Under the pieces are notes generated by a model. The model searched no databases, was not told where the DNA came from, and saw nothing but the letters and a program-made list of their open reading frames with translations. Positions 34,103 through 41,218 of a DNA stretch of 41,218 nt are shown in pieces. Source of the DNA: Actinocatenispora comari (GTDB lineage Bacteria; Actinomycetota; Actinomycetes; Mycobacteriales; Micromonosporaceae); the NCBI RefSeq assembly GCF_017312725.1, contig NZ_BOPO01000047.1, forward strand, positions 1 through 41,218. Direction: 5' to 3'. Both the position numbers and the translations under genes were made by a program. Every line of letters begins with the position of its first letter. Position 1 is the first letter of the stretch.

Positions 34103-34108
34103 ACGGTA
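34103..34108 (-). promoter_or_regulatory. -10-like hexamer for leaderless YihY mRNA
   Basis: TACCGT on the minus strand, 7 nt before ATG 34095. Confidence 0.35.
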
Positions 34109-34182
34109 CGTTGTCTCCCTCCCCAGTGTGCGTCAGGTCCCTGGCTTCCGGGGTGTCGCAGACGCTGGACGGTGACCCCCGC

Positions 34183-34188
34183 TAGGCT
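34183..34188 (+). promoter_or_regulatory. Candidate -10 of the helicase promoter
   Basis: TAGGCT, about 168 bp before the helicase start. No good -35 is seen. If real, the transcript has a ~160-nt leader containing the hairpin at 34243-34270. Confidence 0.3.
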
Positions 34189-34242
34189 TGCCCGCGGCTT
34201 TCGTCGGGCCGCGGCGCGCATCGGCGCCGCGCAGCCGGGTCG

Positions 34243-34270
34243 CGTGCGGTGCGAGGTCTCGCACCGCACG
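34243..34270. other. Near-perfect 28-bp palindrome upstream of the helicase gene
   Basis: Perfect 13-bp arms (34243-34255 and 34258-34270) around GT. It lies 86 bp before the helicase start and about 55 bp after the candidate -10, so it would be in the leader RNA. It may attenuate transcription or bind a regulator. Confidence 0.6.
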
Positions 34271-34355
34271 ACCGGCGAACAGCCGGGACGCAGAGGTCGA
34301 GTTCGTTGCGGCGGTTCCGCCTGCCCGGACCGGCCGGAGACGGGGGGAGTGCATC

Positions 34356-36068
34356 GTGCCGCCGGAAAGACCGTCCACCGAGGCCGGGCCGGCTCTGCGG
34401 GAGTGGCAGCGCCGGGCGCTCGTGGCCTACCTGCGGCGCCCGCGGGAGGACTTCCTCGCGGTCGCGACCCCCGGCGCCGGCAAGACCACGTTCGCGCTGC
34501 GGATCGCCGCGGAGCTGCTCGCGGACGGCACCGTCGAGGCGGTCACGGTGGTGACCCCGACCGAGCACCTGAAGACCCAGTGGGCGCAGTCGGCGGCCCG
34601 GGTCGGCATCCAGCTCGACGCGGCGTTCCGCAACGCCGACGTGCACAGCTCCAGCGACTTCCACGGCGCCGCCGTGACGTACGCGCAGGTCGGGATCGCG
34701 CCGGCGGTGCACCGGCGACGCACTATGACCCGCCGCACCCTGGTGATCCTGGACGAGATCCACCACGCCGGCGACGCCCGCAGCTGGGGTGACGGGGTGC
34801 GCAGCGCGTTCGAGCCGGCGGTGCGGCGGCTGTCGCTGACCGGTACCCCGTTCCGTTCCGACGACAACCCGATCCCGTTCGTGACCTACGAGCCGGGCCC
34901 GGACGGGTTGCTGCGCTCGGCCGCCGACAGCGTGTACGGCTACTCCGACGCGCTCGCCGACGGCGTGGTGCGCCCGGTGATGTTCCTGGCGTACTCCGGG
35001 GAGGCGCGCTGGCGCACCAGCGCCGGCGACGAGCTCGCGGTGCGCCTGGGCGAGCCGCTGACCAAGGACCTCACCGCGCAGGCCTGGCGTACCGCGCTGG
35101 ACCCGCGCGGCGAGTGGATGCCGCAGGTGCTGCGGGCCGCCGACAACCGGCTGCGGGTGCTGCGCGCCGGCGGCATGGCCGACGCGGCCGGGCTGGTGAT
35201 CGCCACCGACCAGAACGCCGCCCGGTCGTACGCGAAGCTGCTGCACACGATCACCGGCGAGCCGGCGGTGGTGGTGCTGTCCGACGACGACGGCGCGAGT
35301 AGCCGGATCGCCGAGTTCGCCGGCTCCGACGCCCGCTGGATGGTCGCGGTACGGATGGTGTCGGAGGGCGTGGACATCCCGCGGCTGGCCGTCGGGGTGT
35401 ATGCGACGAGCGCGTCCACGCCGCTGTTCTTCGCGCAGGCGATCGGCCGGTTCGTCCGGGCCCGGCGGCCCGGCGAGACCGCGAACGTGTTCCTGCCCTC
35501 GGTGACCCCGCTGCTGGAGCTGGCCAGCGCGATGGAGGCCGAGCGCGATCACATCCTGGGCGCCCCGAAGAAGGAGGGGTGGGACGACGACGCGCTGGCC
35601 GAGGCGCAGCGCACCGAGGACGCGTCCGGCGAGCTGGAGCGCGGCGTCGAGCATCTGTCCGCCACCGCCGAGCTCGACCAGGTGATCTACGACGGCACGT
35701 CGTTCGGCACCCCGATCGCAGCCGGCACGCCGGAGGAGGAGGAGTTCCTCGGGCTGCCCGGGCTGCTCACCCCCGACCAGGTGCAGACGCTGCTGTCCAA
35801 GCGGCAGGCCGAGCAGCTGGCCCGGCAGCGCAGCCAGAAGCCGCCGGCGGCACCGCCGTCCGGCCCGTCCGCCCCGATGAGTACCGCCGAGCGCCGGGTG
35901 CACCTGCGCCGCCAGCTCAACGCGCTGGTCGCGGCCGAGCACAACCGCACCGGGCGGCCGCACGGCCAGGTGCACGCGGAGCTGCGCAAGCGGTGTGGCG
36001 GCCCGCCGAGCGCCCAGGCCACCGTCGAGCAGTTGGAGGAGCGGATCGAGACGATCCGCTCCTGGTAG
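34356..36068 (+). CDS. DEAD/DEAH-box (SF2) helicase
   Basis: 570 residues. Motif I is ATPGAGKTT (37-45), motif Ia VVTPTEHLKTQW, motif II DEIHH (133-137), motif III LSLTGTPFRSD, motif V VRMVSEGVDIPRL, and motif VI FFAQAIGRFVRARR. Helicase domain 1 spans about 10-200 and domain 2 about 230-400. The last ~170 residues are a hydrophilic, family-specific tail (TAERRVHLRRQLNALVAAEHNRTGRPHGQVH). It resembles XPB/UvrB-type ATP-dependent helicases of actinobacteria, with an unknown DNA or RNA target. GTG 34356 has GGGGGGAG upstream; in-frame sequence before it lacks family character. A strong bidirectional terminator follows. Confidence 0.92.
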   Translation: MPPERPSTEAGPALREWQRRALVAYLRRPREDFLAVATPGAGKTTFALRIAAELLADGTVEAVTVVTPTEHLKTQWAQSAARVGIQLDAAFRNADVHSSSDFHGAAVTYAQVGIAPAVHRRRTMTRRTLVILDEIHHAGDARSWGDGVRSAFEPAVRRLSLTGTPFRSDDNPIPFVTYEPGPDGLLRSAADSVYGYSDALADGVVRPVMFLAYSGEARWRTSAGDELAVRLGEPLTKDLTAQAWRTALDPRGEWMPQVLRAADNRLRVLRAGGMADAAGLVIATDQNAARSYAKLLHTITGEPAVVVLSDDDGASSRIAEFAGSDARWMVAVRMVSEGVDIPRLAVGVYATSASTPLFFAQAIGRFVRARRPGETANVFLPSVTPLLELASAMEAERDHILGAPKKEGWDDDALAEAQRTEDASGELERGVEHLSATAELDQVIYDGTSFGTPIAAGTPEEEEFLGLPGLLTPDQVQTLLSKRQAEQLARQRSQKPPAAPPSGPSAPMSTAERRVHLRRQLNALVAAEHNRTGRPHGQVHAELRKRCGGPPSAQATVEQLEERIETIRSW

Positions 36069-36086
36069 GGCCGGCGACCGCACGAG

Positions 36087-36119
36087 AAACGCCCCGGACC
36101 GATGGTCCGGGGCGTTTCG
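36087..36119. terminator. Bidirectional terminator between helicase and DUF7455 genes
   Basis: Perfect 15-bp stem (36087-36101 and 36105-36119) with a GAT loop. TTTC closes it on the plus strand and GAAA on the other, serving both convergent genes. Shares gatggtccggggc with the terminator at 24044-24077. Confidence 0.88.
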
Positions 36120-36141
36120 TGGTCGTTATGGCTTCGTGGGG

Positions 36142-36378
36142 TCAGTTCTCGCTCATCAGGGGTGTACCCCGCCAGTCGAGCTCGGGATCGACCGAGACGT
36201 CGGTGGCGATCTTGACGAGCTGCTCGGCGTACTTGTTCGCGTGGTGGCCGCAGAACACCAGGTCACCGCCGCCAGCGACGGCCACCCGGAGCTTGCCTGC
36301 TGCGCCACACCGGTCGCACTGCTCGCCGGCGGCCGGCGGCACCGCCGTCTCGGACGGCGGGGTCAGGGTCGGGGTCAT
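36142..36378 (-). CDS. Small Cys/His protein, DUF7455-like
   Basis: 78 residues. The core is QCDRCGAAGKLRVAVAGGGDLVFCGHHANKYAEQLVKIATDV. CxxC followed about 18 residues later by CGHH forms a probable zinc site. This short protein family is found next to the primary sigma gene in many actinobacteria and is listed as DUF7455 (identification from memory). ATG 36378 has GGAGGAGG just upstream. Function unknown. It is in the same direction as sigA and 293 bp downstream of it, but a hairpin at 36606-36626 probably separates the transcripts. Confidence 0.8.
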   Translation of the reverse strand: MTPTLTPPSETAVPPAAGEQCDRCGAAGKLRVAVAGGGDLVFCGHHANKYAEQLVKIATDVSVDPELDWRGTPLMSEN

Positions 36379-36605
36379 ACGCCTCCTCCTCTGCTCGTCA
36401 CCGGTCGGGGCCCCGTCGCGGCGTGCGCCGCACCGAAACCCCGATCTGCCTTCGATGCCCGACCGGCTGCCAGGCACTGTGCTTGCTTCACACATGCTGC
36501 AACACGGGCGGCGGCTCGGTCGTTCCCCGCATCGGGGCCGGGGAGAAACGTCACAGCCGACCGTGCCGCCAGACTGCCATGCCCGCACCGGTTCCGTCGA
36601 CTCCG

Positions 36606-36626
36606 AACGGCCCTCGACGGGCCGTT
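36606..36626. terminator. Hairpin after the sigA gene
   Basis: 8-bp arms (36606-36613, 36619-36626) and a 5-nt loop, 46 bp beyond the sigma stop on the minus strand. Likely terminator. The rest of 36379-36671 shows no gene; it should hold the promoter of the DUF7455-like gene. Confidence 0.55.
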
Positions 36627-36671
36627 GGCGCGGAATTACGCTCTGAGTGAAAACGGACCGGCGCCCGGCGC

Positions 36672-37898
36672 TCAGTCGAGATAGTCCCGAAGTACCTGGG
36701 ATCGGGACGGATGCCGCAACTTGGACATCGTCTTCGACTCGATCTGGCGGATCCGTTCCCGGGTCACCCCGTAGACCTGGCCGATCTCGTCCAGGGTGCG
36801 CGGCTGGCCGTCGGTGAGCCCGAACCGCAGCCGGACCACGCCCGCCTCCCGCTCCGACAGAGTCTGCAGCACCTGCTGCAACTGGTCCTGCAGCAGCGAG
36901 AACGACACCGCGTCCACCGCCACCACGGCCTCGGAGTCCTCGATGAAGTCACCGAGCTGGCTGTCGCCCTCGTCGCCGATGGTCTGGTCCAGCGAGATCG
37001 GCTCCCGCGCGTACTGCTGGATCTCGACGACCTTGTCCGGGGCGATGTCCATCTCCCGGGCCAGCTCCAGCGGGGTCGGCTCGCGGCCGAGGTCCTGCAG
37101 CAGCTCGCGCTGGATCCGGCCGAGCTTGTTGATCACCTCGACCATGTGCACCGGGATCCGGATCGTGCGGGCCTGGTCGGCCATCGCCCGGGTGATCGCC
37201 TGCCGGATCCACCAGGTGGCGTACGTGGAGAACTTGTAGCCCTTGGTGTAGTCGAACTTCTCCACCGCGCGGATCAGGCCCAGGTTGCCCTCCTGGATCA
37301 GGTCGAGGAAGGCCATCCCGCGCCCGGTGTACCGCTTCGCCAGGCTCACCACCAGCCGCAGGTTCGCCTCCAGCAGGTGGTCCTTGGCCCGCTCGCCGTC
37401 CCGGAGCACCCAGCGCAGGTCGCGCAGCGACTGGGTGTCCAGCTCACCGTCGGCGGCGGAACGGATCCGCTCCGCCGCGTACAGCCCGGCCTCGATCCGC
37501 TTGGCCAGGTCGACCTCCTGCGCCGCGTTGAGCAGCGGCACCTTGCCGATCTGCTTGAGGTACGCCCGGACCGAGTCGGCCGACGCGGTCAGCTCGGCGT
37601 CCTTGCGGGCCTGGCGCAGCGCGGTGGAGTCCTCGTCGTCCCAGTCGAACTCGGAGTGCCCCGGCTCCTTCTCGGTCGCGGCCGGCGTCGCCTTCTCGGC
37701 CGTCTTCGCGCCCCTGCTCGTGGCGCTCCTCTTCGCGGCGGGCTTCGCGCTCTTCTTCGCGGCGGGCGGCGGCTTGGGCGTCGCCGCCTTGCCGACGACC
37801 GCGCGGGATGCCGGGGTCGCCGCACGGGCGGCGTGTGCGGCCCCGCGCCGCCGGGCCGTGTTCGGGTCGCGACCGGTTGCGTGCTCTGCTTCTGTCAC
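36672..37898 (-). CDS. sigA: Primary RNA polymerase sigma factor (SigA/HrdB)
   Basis: 408 residues. A Lys/Ala/Pro-rich, probably disordered N-terminus ([18 protein letters not shown]) and acidic stretch (FDWDDEDST) precede region 1.2 ([20 protein letters not shown]). Region 2 is [38 protein letters not shown] and [20 protein letters not shown]. Regions 3 and 4 are [27 protein letters not shown] and [19 protein letters not shown]. The N-terminal extension and neighbours (suhB-like, Cei-like, DUF4193) match the housekeeping sigma of actinobacteria. GTG 37898 has GGAAGG 6 nt upstream. A TACAAT at 38008-38013 is a likely -10 with a ~100-nt leader. Confidence 0.96.
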   Translation of the reverse strand: MTEAEHATGRDPNTARRRGAAHAARAATPASRAVVGKAATPKPPPAAKKSAKPAAKRSATSRGAKTAEKATPAATEKEPGHSEFDWDDEDSTALRQARKDAELTASADSVRAYLKQIGKVPLLNAAQEVDLAKRIEAGLYAAERIRSAADGELDTQSLRDLRWVLRDGERAKDHLLEANLRLVVSLAKRYTGRGMAFLDLIQEGNLGLIRAVEKFDYTKGYKFSTYATWWIRQAITRAMADQARTIRIPVHMVEVINKLGRIQRELLQDLGREPTPLELAREMDIAPDKVVEIQQYAREPISLDQTIGDEGDSQLGDFIEDSEAVVAVDAVSFSLLQDQLQQVLQTLSEREAGVVRLRFGLTDGQPRTLDEIGQVYGVTRERIRQIESKTMSKLRHPSRSQVLRDYLD

Positions 37899-38007
37899 AG
37901 ACGACCTTCCCGAGCGGCGACACGTGCACGGTCGATCCGGCGAGGCACGGCCGGGCCGCCACGCGCAGCGGGCCCTCTGTGGGACGTCACACGTGGGGCA
38001 GGCGTGA

Positions 38008-38013
38008 ATTGTA
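38008..38013 (-). promoter_or_regulatory. Candidate -10 of the sigA promoter
   Basis: TACAAT on the minus strand, about 110 bp before the sigA start, in an otherwise GC-rich region. No TTGACA-like -35 at 16-18 bp. Confidence 0.4.
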
Positions 38014-38172
38014 ACGCTCGTCTCGTCGCGCCATCCTCTTCGTCATCCGCGCGGCCGCCCGGCCCGGTCCGTACCGTCCGTGCCGGTACCGGCGGGACCC
38101 GGCGGGGGCGCTGCCGATACGGTCGGACCAGCAGCGGTCGCGCATCGGCCGCGGGGATGGCGGAGGTGTCCG

Positions 38173-38982
38173 GTGTCGGTGGATCTGCAACAACTGCTCG
38201 AACTGGCGATCGACCTGACCGGCCAGGCCGGCACCCTGGTCCGGGACACCCGGGAGCGGGCGATCACCGAGGTCGACACCAAGAGCAGCTCCACCGACGT
38301 GGTGACCGCCGCGGACAAGGCGGCCGAGCGGCTGGTCGTCGACGGGCTGCTGGCCGCCCGGCCCGGCGACGCGATCCTGGGCGAGGAGAGCGGCGACCAC
38401 GCCGGTACCGACGTCGGTGCCGGCACCGTGCGCTGGATCCTCGACCCGATCGACGGCACCGTGAACTACCTGTACGGCATCCCCCAGTACGCGGTGTCGC
38501 TGGCCGCCCAGATCGACGGCGAGATGGTCGTCGGCGTGGTGCGCAACCCGGTGTCCGGCGAGGTGTACACGGCGATCCGGGGTGCCGGCGCCTACCGGGA
38601 CGGCATCCGGCTCACCGGCCCCGGCCGCACCGAGCTGGCGCAGGCGCTGGTGGCCACCGGCTTCGCCTACGACCGGCAGCGGCGCGCCCGGCAGGCCCAG
38701 GTCGTCGCCGGGCTGCTGCCGCTGGCCCGCGACATCCGCCGGTTCGGTGCCGCGGCGCTCGACCTGTGCGCGGTGGCCGAGGGGCGGGTCGACGCCTACT
38801 ACGAGCGCGGCATCCAGCCGTGGGACCACGCCGCCGGCGGCCTGATCGCCACCGAGGCGGGCGTACGGGTGGCCGGGCTGCACGGTGCGCCCGCCGGCCG
38901 CGAACTGGTGCTGGCCGCCGCCCCGGCGCTGTTCGACACGCTGCACGACACGCTGGTCGAGCTCGGCATCGAGAAGGTCTGA
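38173..38982 (+). CDS. suhB: Inositol monophosphatase family phosphatase
   Basis: 269 residues. Metal-binding motifs of the family: ILGEESG (E71, E72), WILDPIDGTVNYLYG (D91, D94), and IQPWDHAAGGLIATEAG. It removes phosphate from inositol 1-phosphate or related sugar phosphates using Mg2+. In actinobacteria this supplies inositol for phosphatidylinositol and mycothiol. GTG 38173 follows CGGAGG by 6 nt. The position next to sigA agrees with the mycobacterial suhB-sigA neighbourhood. It is convergent with the Cei-like gene, whose stop lies 13 bp away. Confidence 0.94.
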   Translation: MSVDLQQLLELAIDLTGQAGTLVRDTRERAITEVDTKSSSTDVVTAADKAAERLVVDGLLAARPGDAILGEESGDHAGTDVGAGTVRWILDPIDGTVNYLYGIPQYAVSLAAQIDGEMVVGVVRNPVSGEVYTAIRGAGAYRDGIRLTGPGRTELAQALVATGFAYDRQRRARQAQVVAGLLPLARDIRRFGAAALDLCAVAEGRVDAYYERGIQPWDHAAGGLIATEAGVRVAGLHGAPAGRELVLAAAPALFDTLHDTLVELGIEKV

Positions 38983-38995
38983 CCCGGCCGGGTGC

Positions 38996-39514
38996 TCAGC
39001 AGGTGCCGGGCGGCGGGGTCGGGTCGCCGAGGGTGACCTCGGCCTCCTTCACGTCGCTCGGCCCGCGGATGTCCTCGAACTTCTCGCCGAGCACCAGGTC
39101 GATGGTGTCGGTCTCCCGCCCCGGGTCGTACTGCATGGTGGCGCCCGGCACGTACGCCCGCATCAGCTGGGCGGCGCCGACCGCCTTGCGGCCGAACCGG
39201 ACCTGCGCCGAGCCCTTCACCACCGTGCCGGTGGGGTCCTGCTTGACCGACACGACGTGGAAGCCGACCGCCTTCAGCTTGGTCGAGGTGCCCTCGGCCA
39301 GGCCGGCCCGGTCGGTGGAGTTGTAGACGTTGAGCTTGACCGCCTGCTCCTTGGGCATGGTCGTGTTCGCCGGCTTGGCGCCGGGCGGGCAGCTGTGCCC
39401 GCCGTCGGCCTGACTGCTCTGTTTGTCCGAGAGCAGGGTCCAGGTGACCACGACCACCGCGATGAGCACCAAGGCGCCGAGAATCGCCAGCGACCGGACC
39501 CGCGACAGGCTCAT
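38996..39514 (-). CDS. LytR_C-domain membrane protein (Cei-like)
   Basis: 172 residues. A short N-terminal cytoplasmic piece (MSLSRVR) and one membrane helix (about 8-28, SLAILGALVLIAVVVVTWTLL) precede an extracytoplasmic LytR_C domain: VKLNVYNSTDRAGLAEGTS, LKAVGFHVVSVKQDPTG, AAQLMRAYVPGATM, IDLVLGEKFEDI. Mycobacterial homologues (Cei, Rv2700) are needed for cell-envelope integrity. The two Cys (SCPPG and the final PGTC) could pair outside the cell. The ATG at 39514 gives a proper signal-anchor; the longer frame upstream is rejected. Confidence 0.9.
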   Translation of the reverse strand: MSLSRVRSLAILGALVLIAVVVVTWTLLSDKQSSQADGGHSCPPGAKPANTTMPKEQAVKLNVYNSTDRAGLAEGTSTKLKAVGFHVVSVKQDPTGTVVKGSAQVRFGRKAVGAAQLMRAYVPGATMQYDPGRETDTIDLVLGEKFEDIRGPSDVKEAEVTLGDPTPPPGTC

Positions 39515-39879
39515 CCCCGACCCCCCATTTGCCCGCCGAGCCGCGCCGCGTACGCGCCTCGCGCAGAGGTTAACGTGTGCACCCCGAACGTGCGGTACAG
39601 GCGTCCGGCGCGGCGTGTGTGACCTCGCCCCCGGACAGCTTAGTGTGTCGCCTCGGTCACATCGGGAACAACGAACGGAGGCAGGACGTACATCCCTCCG
39701 AGAGGGAAGGTAAGGTTCCCGGCCCGGCGGGGTCGTTTCCTTCCACTCGGCTTTGTAGGGGAGGGCCGAACGACCGGTCACCGGTATCCGTGGGGGGAAG
39801 CGGATGCGGTACGGGACTGCGACCGGTCCGCGCGGCGTTACACCGGGCGCACGGATGTGAAAACGGGAGAGTGAAATCG
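39515..39879. other. 365-bp region upstream of the Cei-like and DUF4193 genes
   Basis: No gene was recognised. On the plus strand GTGACC (39619-39624), a 16-nt spacer and TAGTGT (39641-39646) form the best promoter seen. It would give DUF4193 a leader of about 230 nt rich in short GC stems, for example around accggtcaccggt. On the minus strand TAACCT (39567-39572) could be the -10 of the Cei-like gene. Confidence 0.5.
39619..39646 (+). promoter_or_regulatory. Candidate promoter of the DUF4193 gene
   Basis: GTGACC, 16-bp spacer, TAGTGT. It matches TTGACA at four positions and the TANNNT -10 form. It lies about 235 bp before the start codon. Confidence 0.4.
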
Positions 39880-40179
39880 ATGGCCACCGACTACGACGCT
39901 CCACGGCGCGACGAGGTCGAGCTGGGGGAGGACAGCCTTGAGGAACTCAAGGCACGTCGGCAGGACGCGCAGTCGGGCAGTGTCGACGTCGACGAGACCG
40001 AGGTTGCCGAGAGCTTCGAGCTACCCGGTGCCGACCTCGCCGACGAGGAACTGACCGTCAAGGTCCTGCCGATGCAGCAGGACGAGTTCCGCTGCTCGCG
40101 GTGCTTCCTGGTGCATCACCGCAGCCAGCTCGCCGCCCAGAAGAACGGGGAACTGATCTGCGTCGAATGCGTGGCATGA
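39880..40179 (+). CDS. DUF4193 zinc-finger protein
   Basis: 99 residues. An acidic N-terminal half (YDAPRRDEVELGEDSLEELKARR, then VDVDETEVAESFELPGADLADEE) precedes a CxxC...CxxC ribbon: DEFRCSRCFLVHHRSQLA followed by LICVECVA at the very end. This is the actinobacterial DUF4193 family, encoded near sigA in mycobacteria as well. Function unknown. An acidic tail plus a zinc ribbon suggests a protein-binding partner in transcription or translation, but that is inference. ATG 39880 follows GGGAGA by about 10 nt; a GTG at 39871 is too close to it. A hairpin terminator follows at 40185. Confidence 0.93.
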   Translation: MATDYDAPRRDEVELGEDSLEELKARRQDAQSGSVDVDETEVAESFELPGADLADEELTVKVLPMQQDEFRCSRCFLVHHRSQLAAQKNGELICVECVA

Positions 40180-40184
40180 CCGCA

Positions 40185-40205
40185 GGCGTCGGTTGATCCG
40201 ACGCC
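40185..40205. terminator. Terminator after the DUF4193 gene
   Basis: 8-bp perfect arms (40185-40192 and 40198-40205) with a TTGAT loop, 5 bp past the stop codon. The following 186 bp to 40391 hold no recognised feature. Confidence 0.6.
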
Positions 40206-40391
40206 GGTGGTTACGCCCACGACCGTGCCCCGAGGTGATGCCGATGCGCACCACGCCGGGGCACCATGGTGAAAGCGGCAGTTCTCCGGCGGTCGGTGCC
40301 GCCGGTGTGCCGGGCCCCGTCGGCCCCGTGCACCGGCGCGCCGACCGCGGCGGACTGCCGGGTCGACGGCGGACGAGGGCGGGTGACACGG

Positions 40392-41218
40392 ATGAGCGGT
40401 GACGAGGATCGCGCCGACGCGGCGCTGTCCGGTGACGTGCTCGCCGCCGACGGCCGGCCGGTCGCCTCGGCCGCCGAGCTGCCCGTCCGCGACGACCTGG
40501 CGGCGACCATCGCCGACCTGACCGCCGACGATCTGCCGTCCGCCGAACGCCGGCGGTTGCTCGGCCGGCTGGCCGGGCAGGCCGGTCGCACCGGCTGGCG
40601 GCTGCTGGCCCGGCCGCGCGGCGCGCTGCGCTGGATCGGTGCGACGGTCCTCGAGGTCGCGCCACATGTGCCGGTGCGTGACCTCGCCACGCTGCAGCGG
40701 CACTACCCGGGGCCGGACGGTGAGGCGCTCGCCGAGCGGCTGGTGCGCAACGCCAGCCGGGTGACGGCCGCGATCGGCGCGACCGGCGGCGGGCTGTCCG
40801 CGGTCGAGTGGACCGCGCCACCGACCCTGCTGACCGCTCCGGTGCTGCTGTCCGCCGAGACGGTGGCCGTGGTGGCGGTGGAGCTGAAGCTGATCGGCGA
40901 GCTGCACGAGGTGTACCGGATTCCGGTGCCCCGCGGCCCGAGCCGGGCGGTCGCCCTGGTCGGCTCCTGGGCCGGTCGCCGCGGCATCACGCTGGCCAAG
41001 GCCGGCCGCGGCCTCGGCGCCTCGCTGGGCCTCGCCGCCCGGCGCGAGCTGGCCGACCGGCTGCTGCGCCGGTTCGGCCGCAACCTGACCACGCTCGGGC
41101 CACTGCTGACCGGTGCCGCGGTCGGCGCCGAGCTCAACCGGCGGGCCACCCGCGCGGTCGGTACCGCGGTTCGCCGTGACCTGGCCCGCCGCGCCATCCG
41201 ACCGAGCCCGCCGCCCGG
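40392..41218 (+). CDS. Membrane-associated conserved hypothetical protein, 3' end outside window
   Basis: The frame opens at ATG 40392 and stays open through the window edge, giving 275 residues so far. An acidic, Ala-rich N-terminus is followed by [60 protein letters not shown], and a hydrophobic stretch APPTLLTAPVLLSAETVAVVAV. ELKLIGELHEVYRIPVPRG and Gly/Arg-rich helices with GPLLTGAAVGAELNRRATR come next. It is reminiscent of EcsC-like membrane-associated proteins, with low certainty. An in-frame GTG at 40383 is an alternative start; GAGGG lies at 40375-40379. High third-position GC and a consistent protein-like sequence support coding. Confidence 0.7.
   Translation, partial: MSGDEDRADAALSGDVLAADGRPVASAAELPVRDDLAATIADLTADDLPSAERRRLLGRLAGQAGRTGWRLLARPRGALRWIGATVLEVAPHVPVRDLATLQRHYPGPDGEALAERLVRNASRVTAAIGATGGGLSAVEWTAPPTLLTAPVLLSAETVAVVAVELKLIGELHEVYRIPVPRGPSRAVALVGSWAGRRGITLAKAGRGLGASLGLAARRELADRLLRRFGRNLTTLGPLLTGAAVGAELNRRATRAVGTAVRRDLARRAIRPSPPP

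Noticed and set aside
40116-40907. Minus-strand frame at the right edge
   Set aside because: Antisense to the frame from 40392 that shows protein-like helices and a consistent codon pattern.

Overview
The window is very GC-rich, densely coded DNA from an actinomycete. Gene content points to Micromonosporaceae or a close relative: NucS mismatch endonuclease, DUF397, DUF3039, DUF3099, DUF4193, a Cei-like LytR_C protein, and paired SigA/SigB sigma factors. The family assignment is inference from gene content and style; no rRNA or tRNA gene was seen.

Left part (1-14.3 kb). The window opens inside an IS481-type transposase that has cut a DUF397 gene. Next come nucS, a TetR gene coupled to a two-helix membrane protein, and an RDD membrane protein. 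A second TetR gene diverges from a DrrAB-like ABC exporter whose gene junction carries a 56-bp-offset duplication creating a 19-codon mini-ORF. Then follow an aldehyde dehydrogenase, a YbaB-like protein, a sulfotransferase-like protein coupled to a P-loop kinase, an SDR, a two-domain 3-hydroxyacyl-CoA dehydrogenase, a short membrane protein whose stop codon lies in a 27-bp tandem repeat, a CubicO-type serine hydrolase and a small zinc-binding protein.

Middle part (14.4-24.0 kb). An ECF sigma factor overlaps a probable membrane-anchored partner. Two alpha/beta hydrolases, a GH1 beta-glucosidase, an AcuC-type deacetylase followed 6 bp later by a GNAT/acyl-CoA-synthetase fusion (a probable reversible lysine acylation operon), and a VOC protein follow.

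Right part (24.0-41.2 kb). This resembles the sigA-sigB locus of mycobacteria, with extra genes inserted: SigB-like factor, BlaI-M56 pair, membrane protein, methyltransferase-Dtd, DUF3099, pseudouridine glycosidase-PfkB kinase, DUF3039, YihY/BrkB, DEAD/DEAH helicase, DUF7455-like protein, primary sigma factor, inositol monophosphatase, Cei-like protein, DUF4193, and a final membrane-associated gene running off the edge.

Two signals cut across genes. First, short tandem repeats (27, 39 and 15 nt, plus the 56-bp-offset copy) sit in frame in, or at the ends of, several genes. Second, many genes lack a Shine-Dalgarno sequence and instead have a TANNNT -10-like hexamer 6-7 nt before the start codon, suggesting leaderless mRNAs. 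No CRISPR array, prophage or obvious defence island was found; the most unusual material is the repeat-driven protein variation and the unusual gene junctions.
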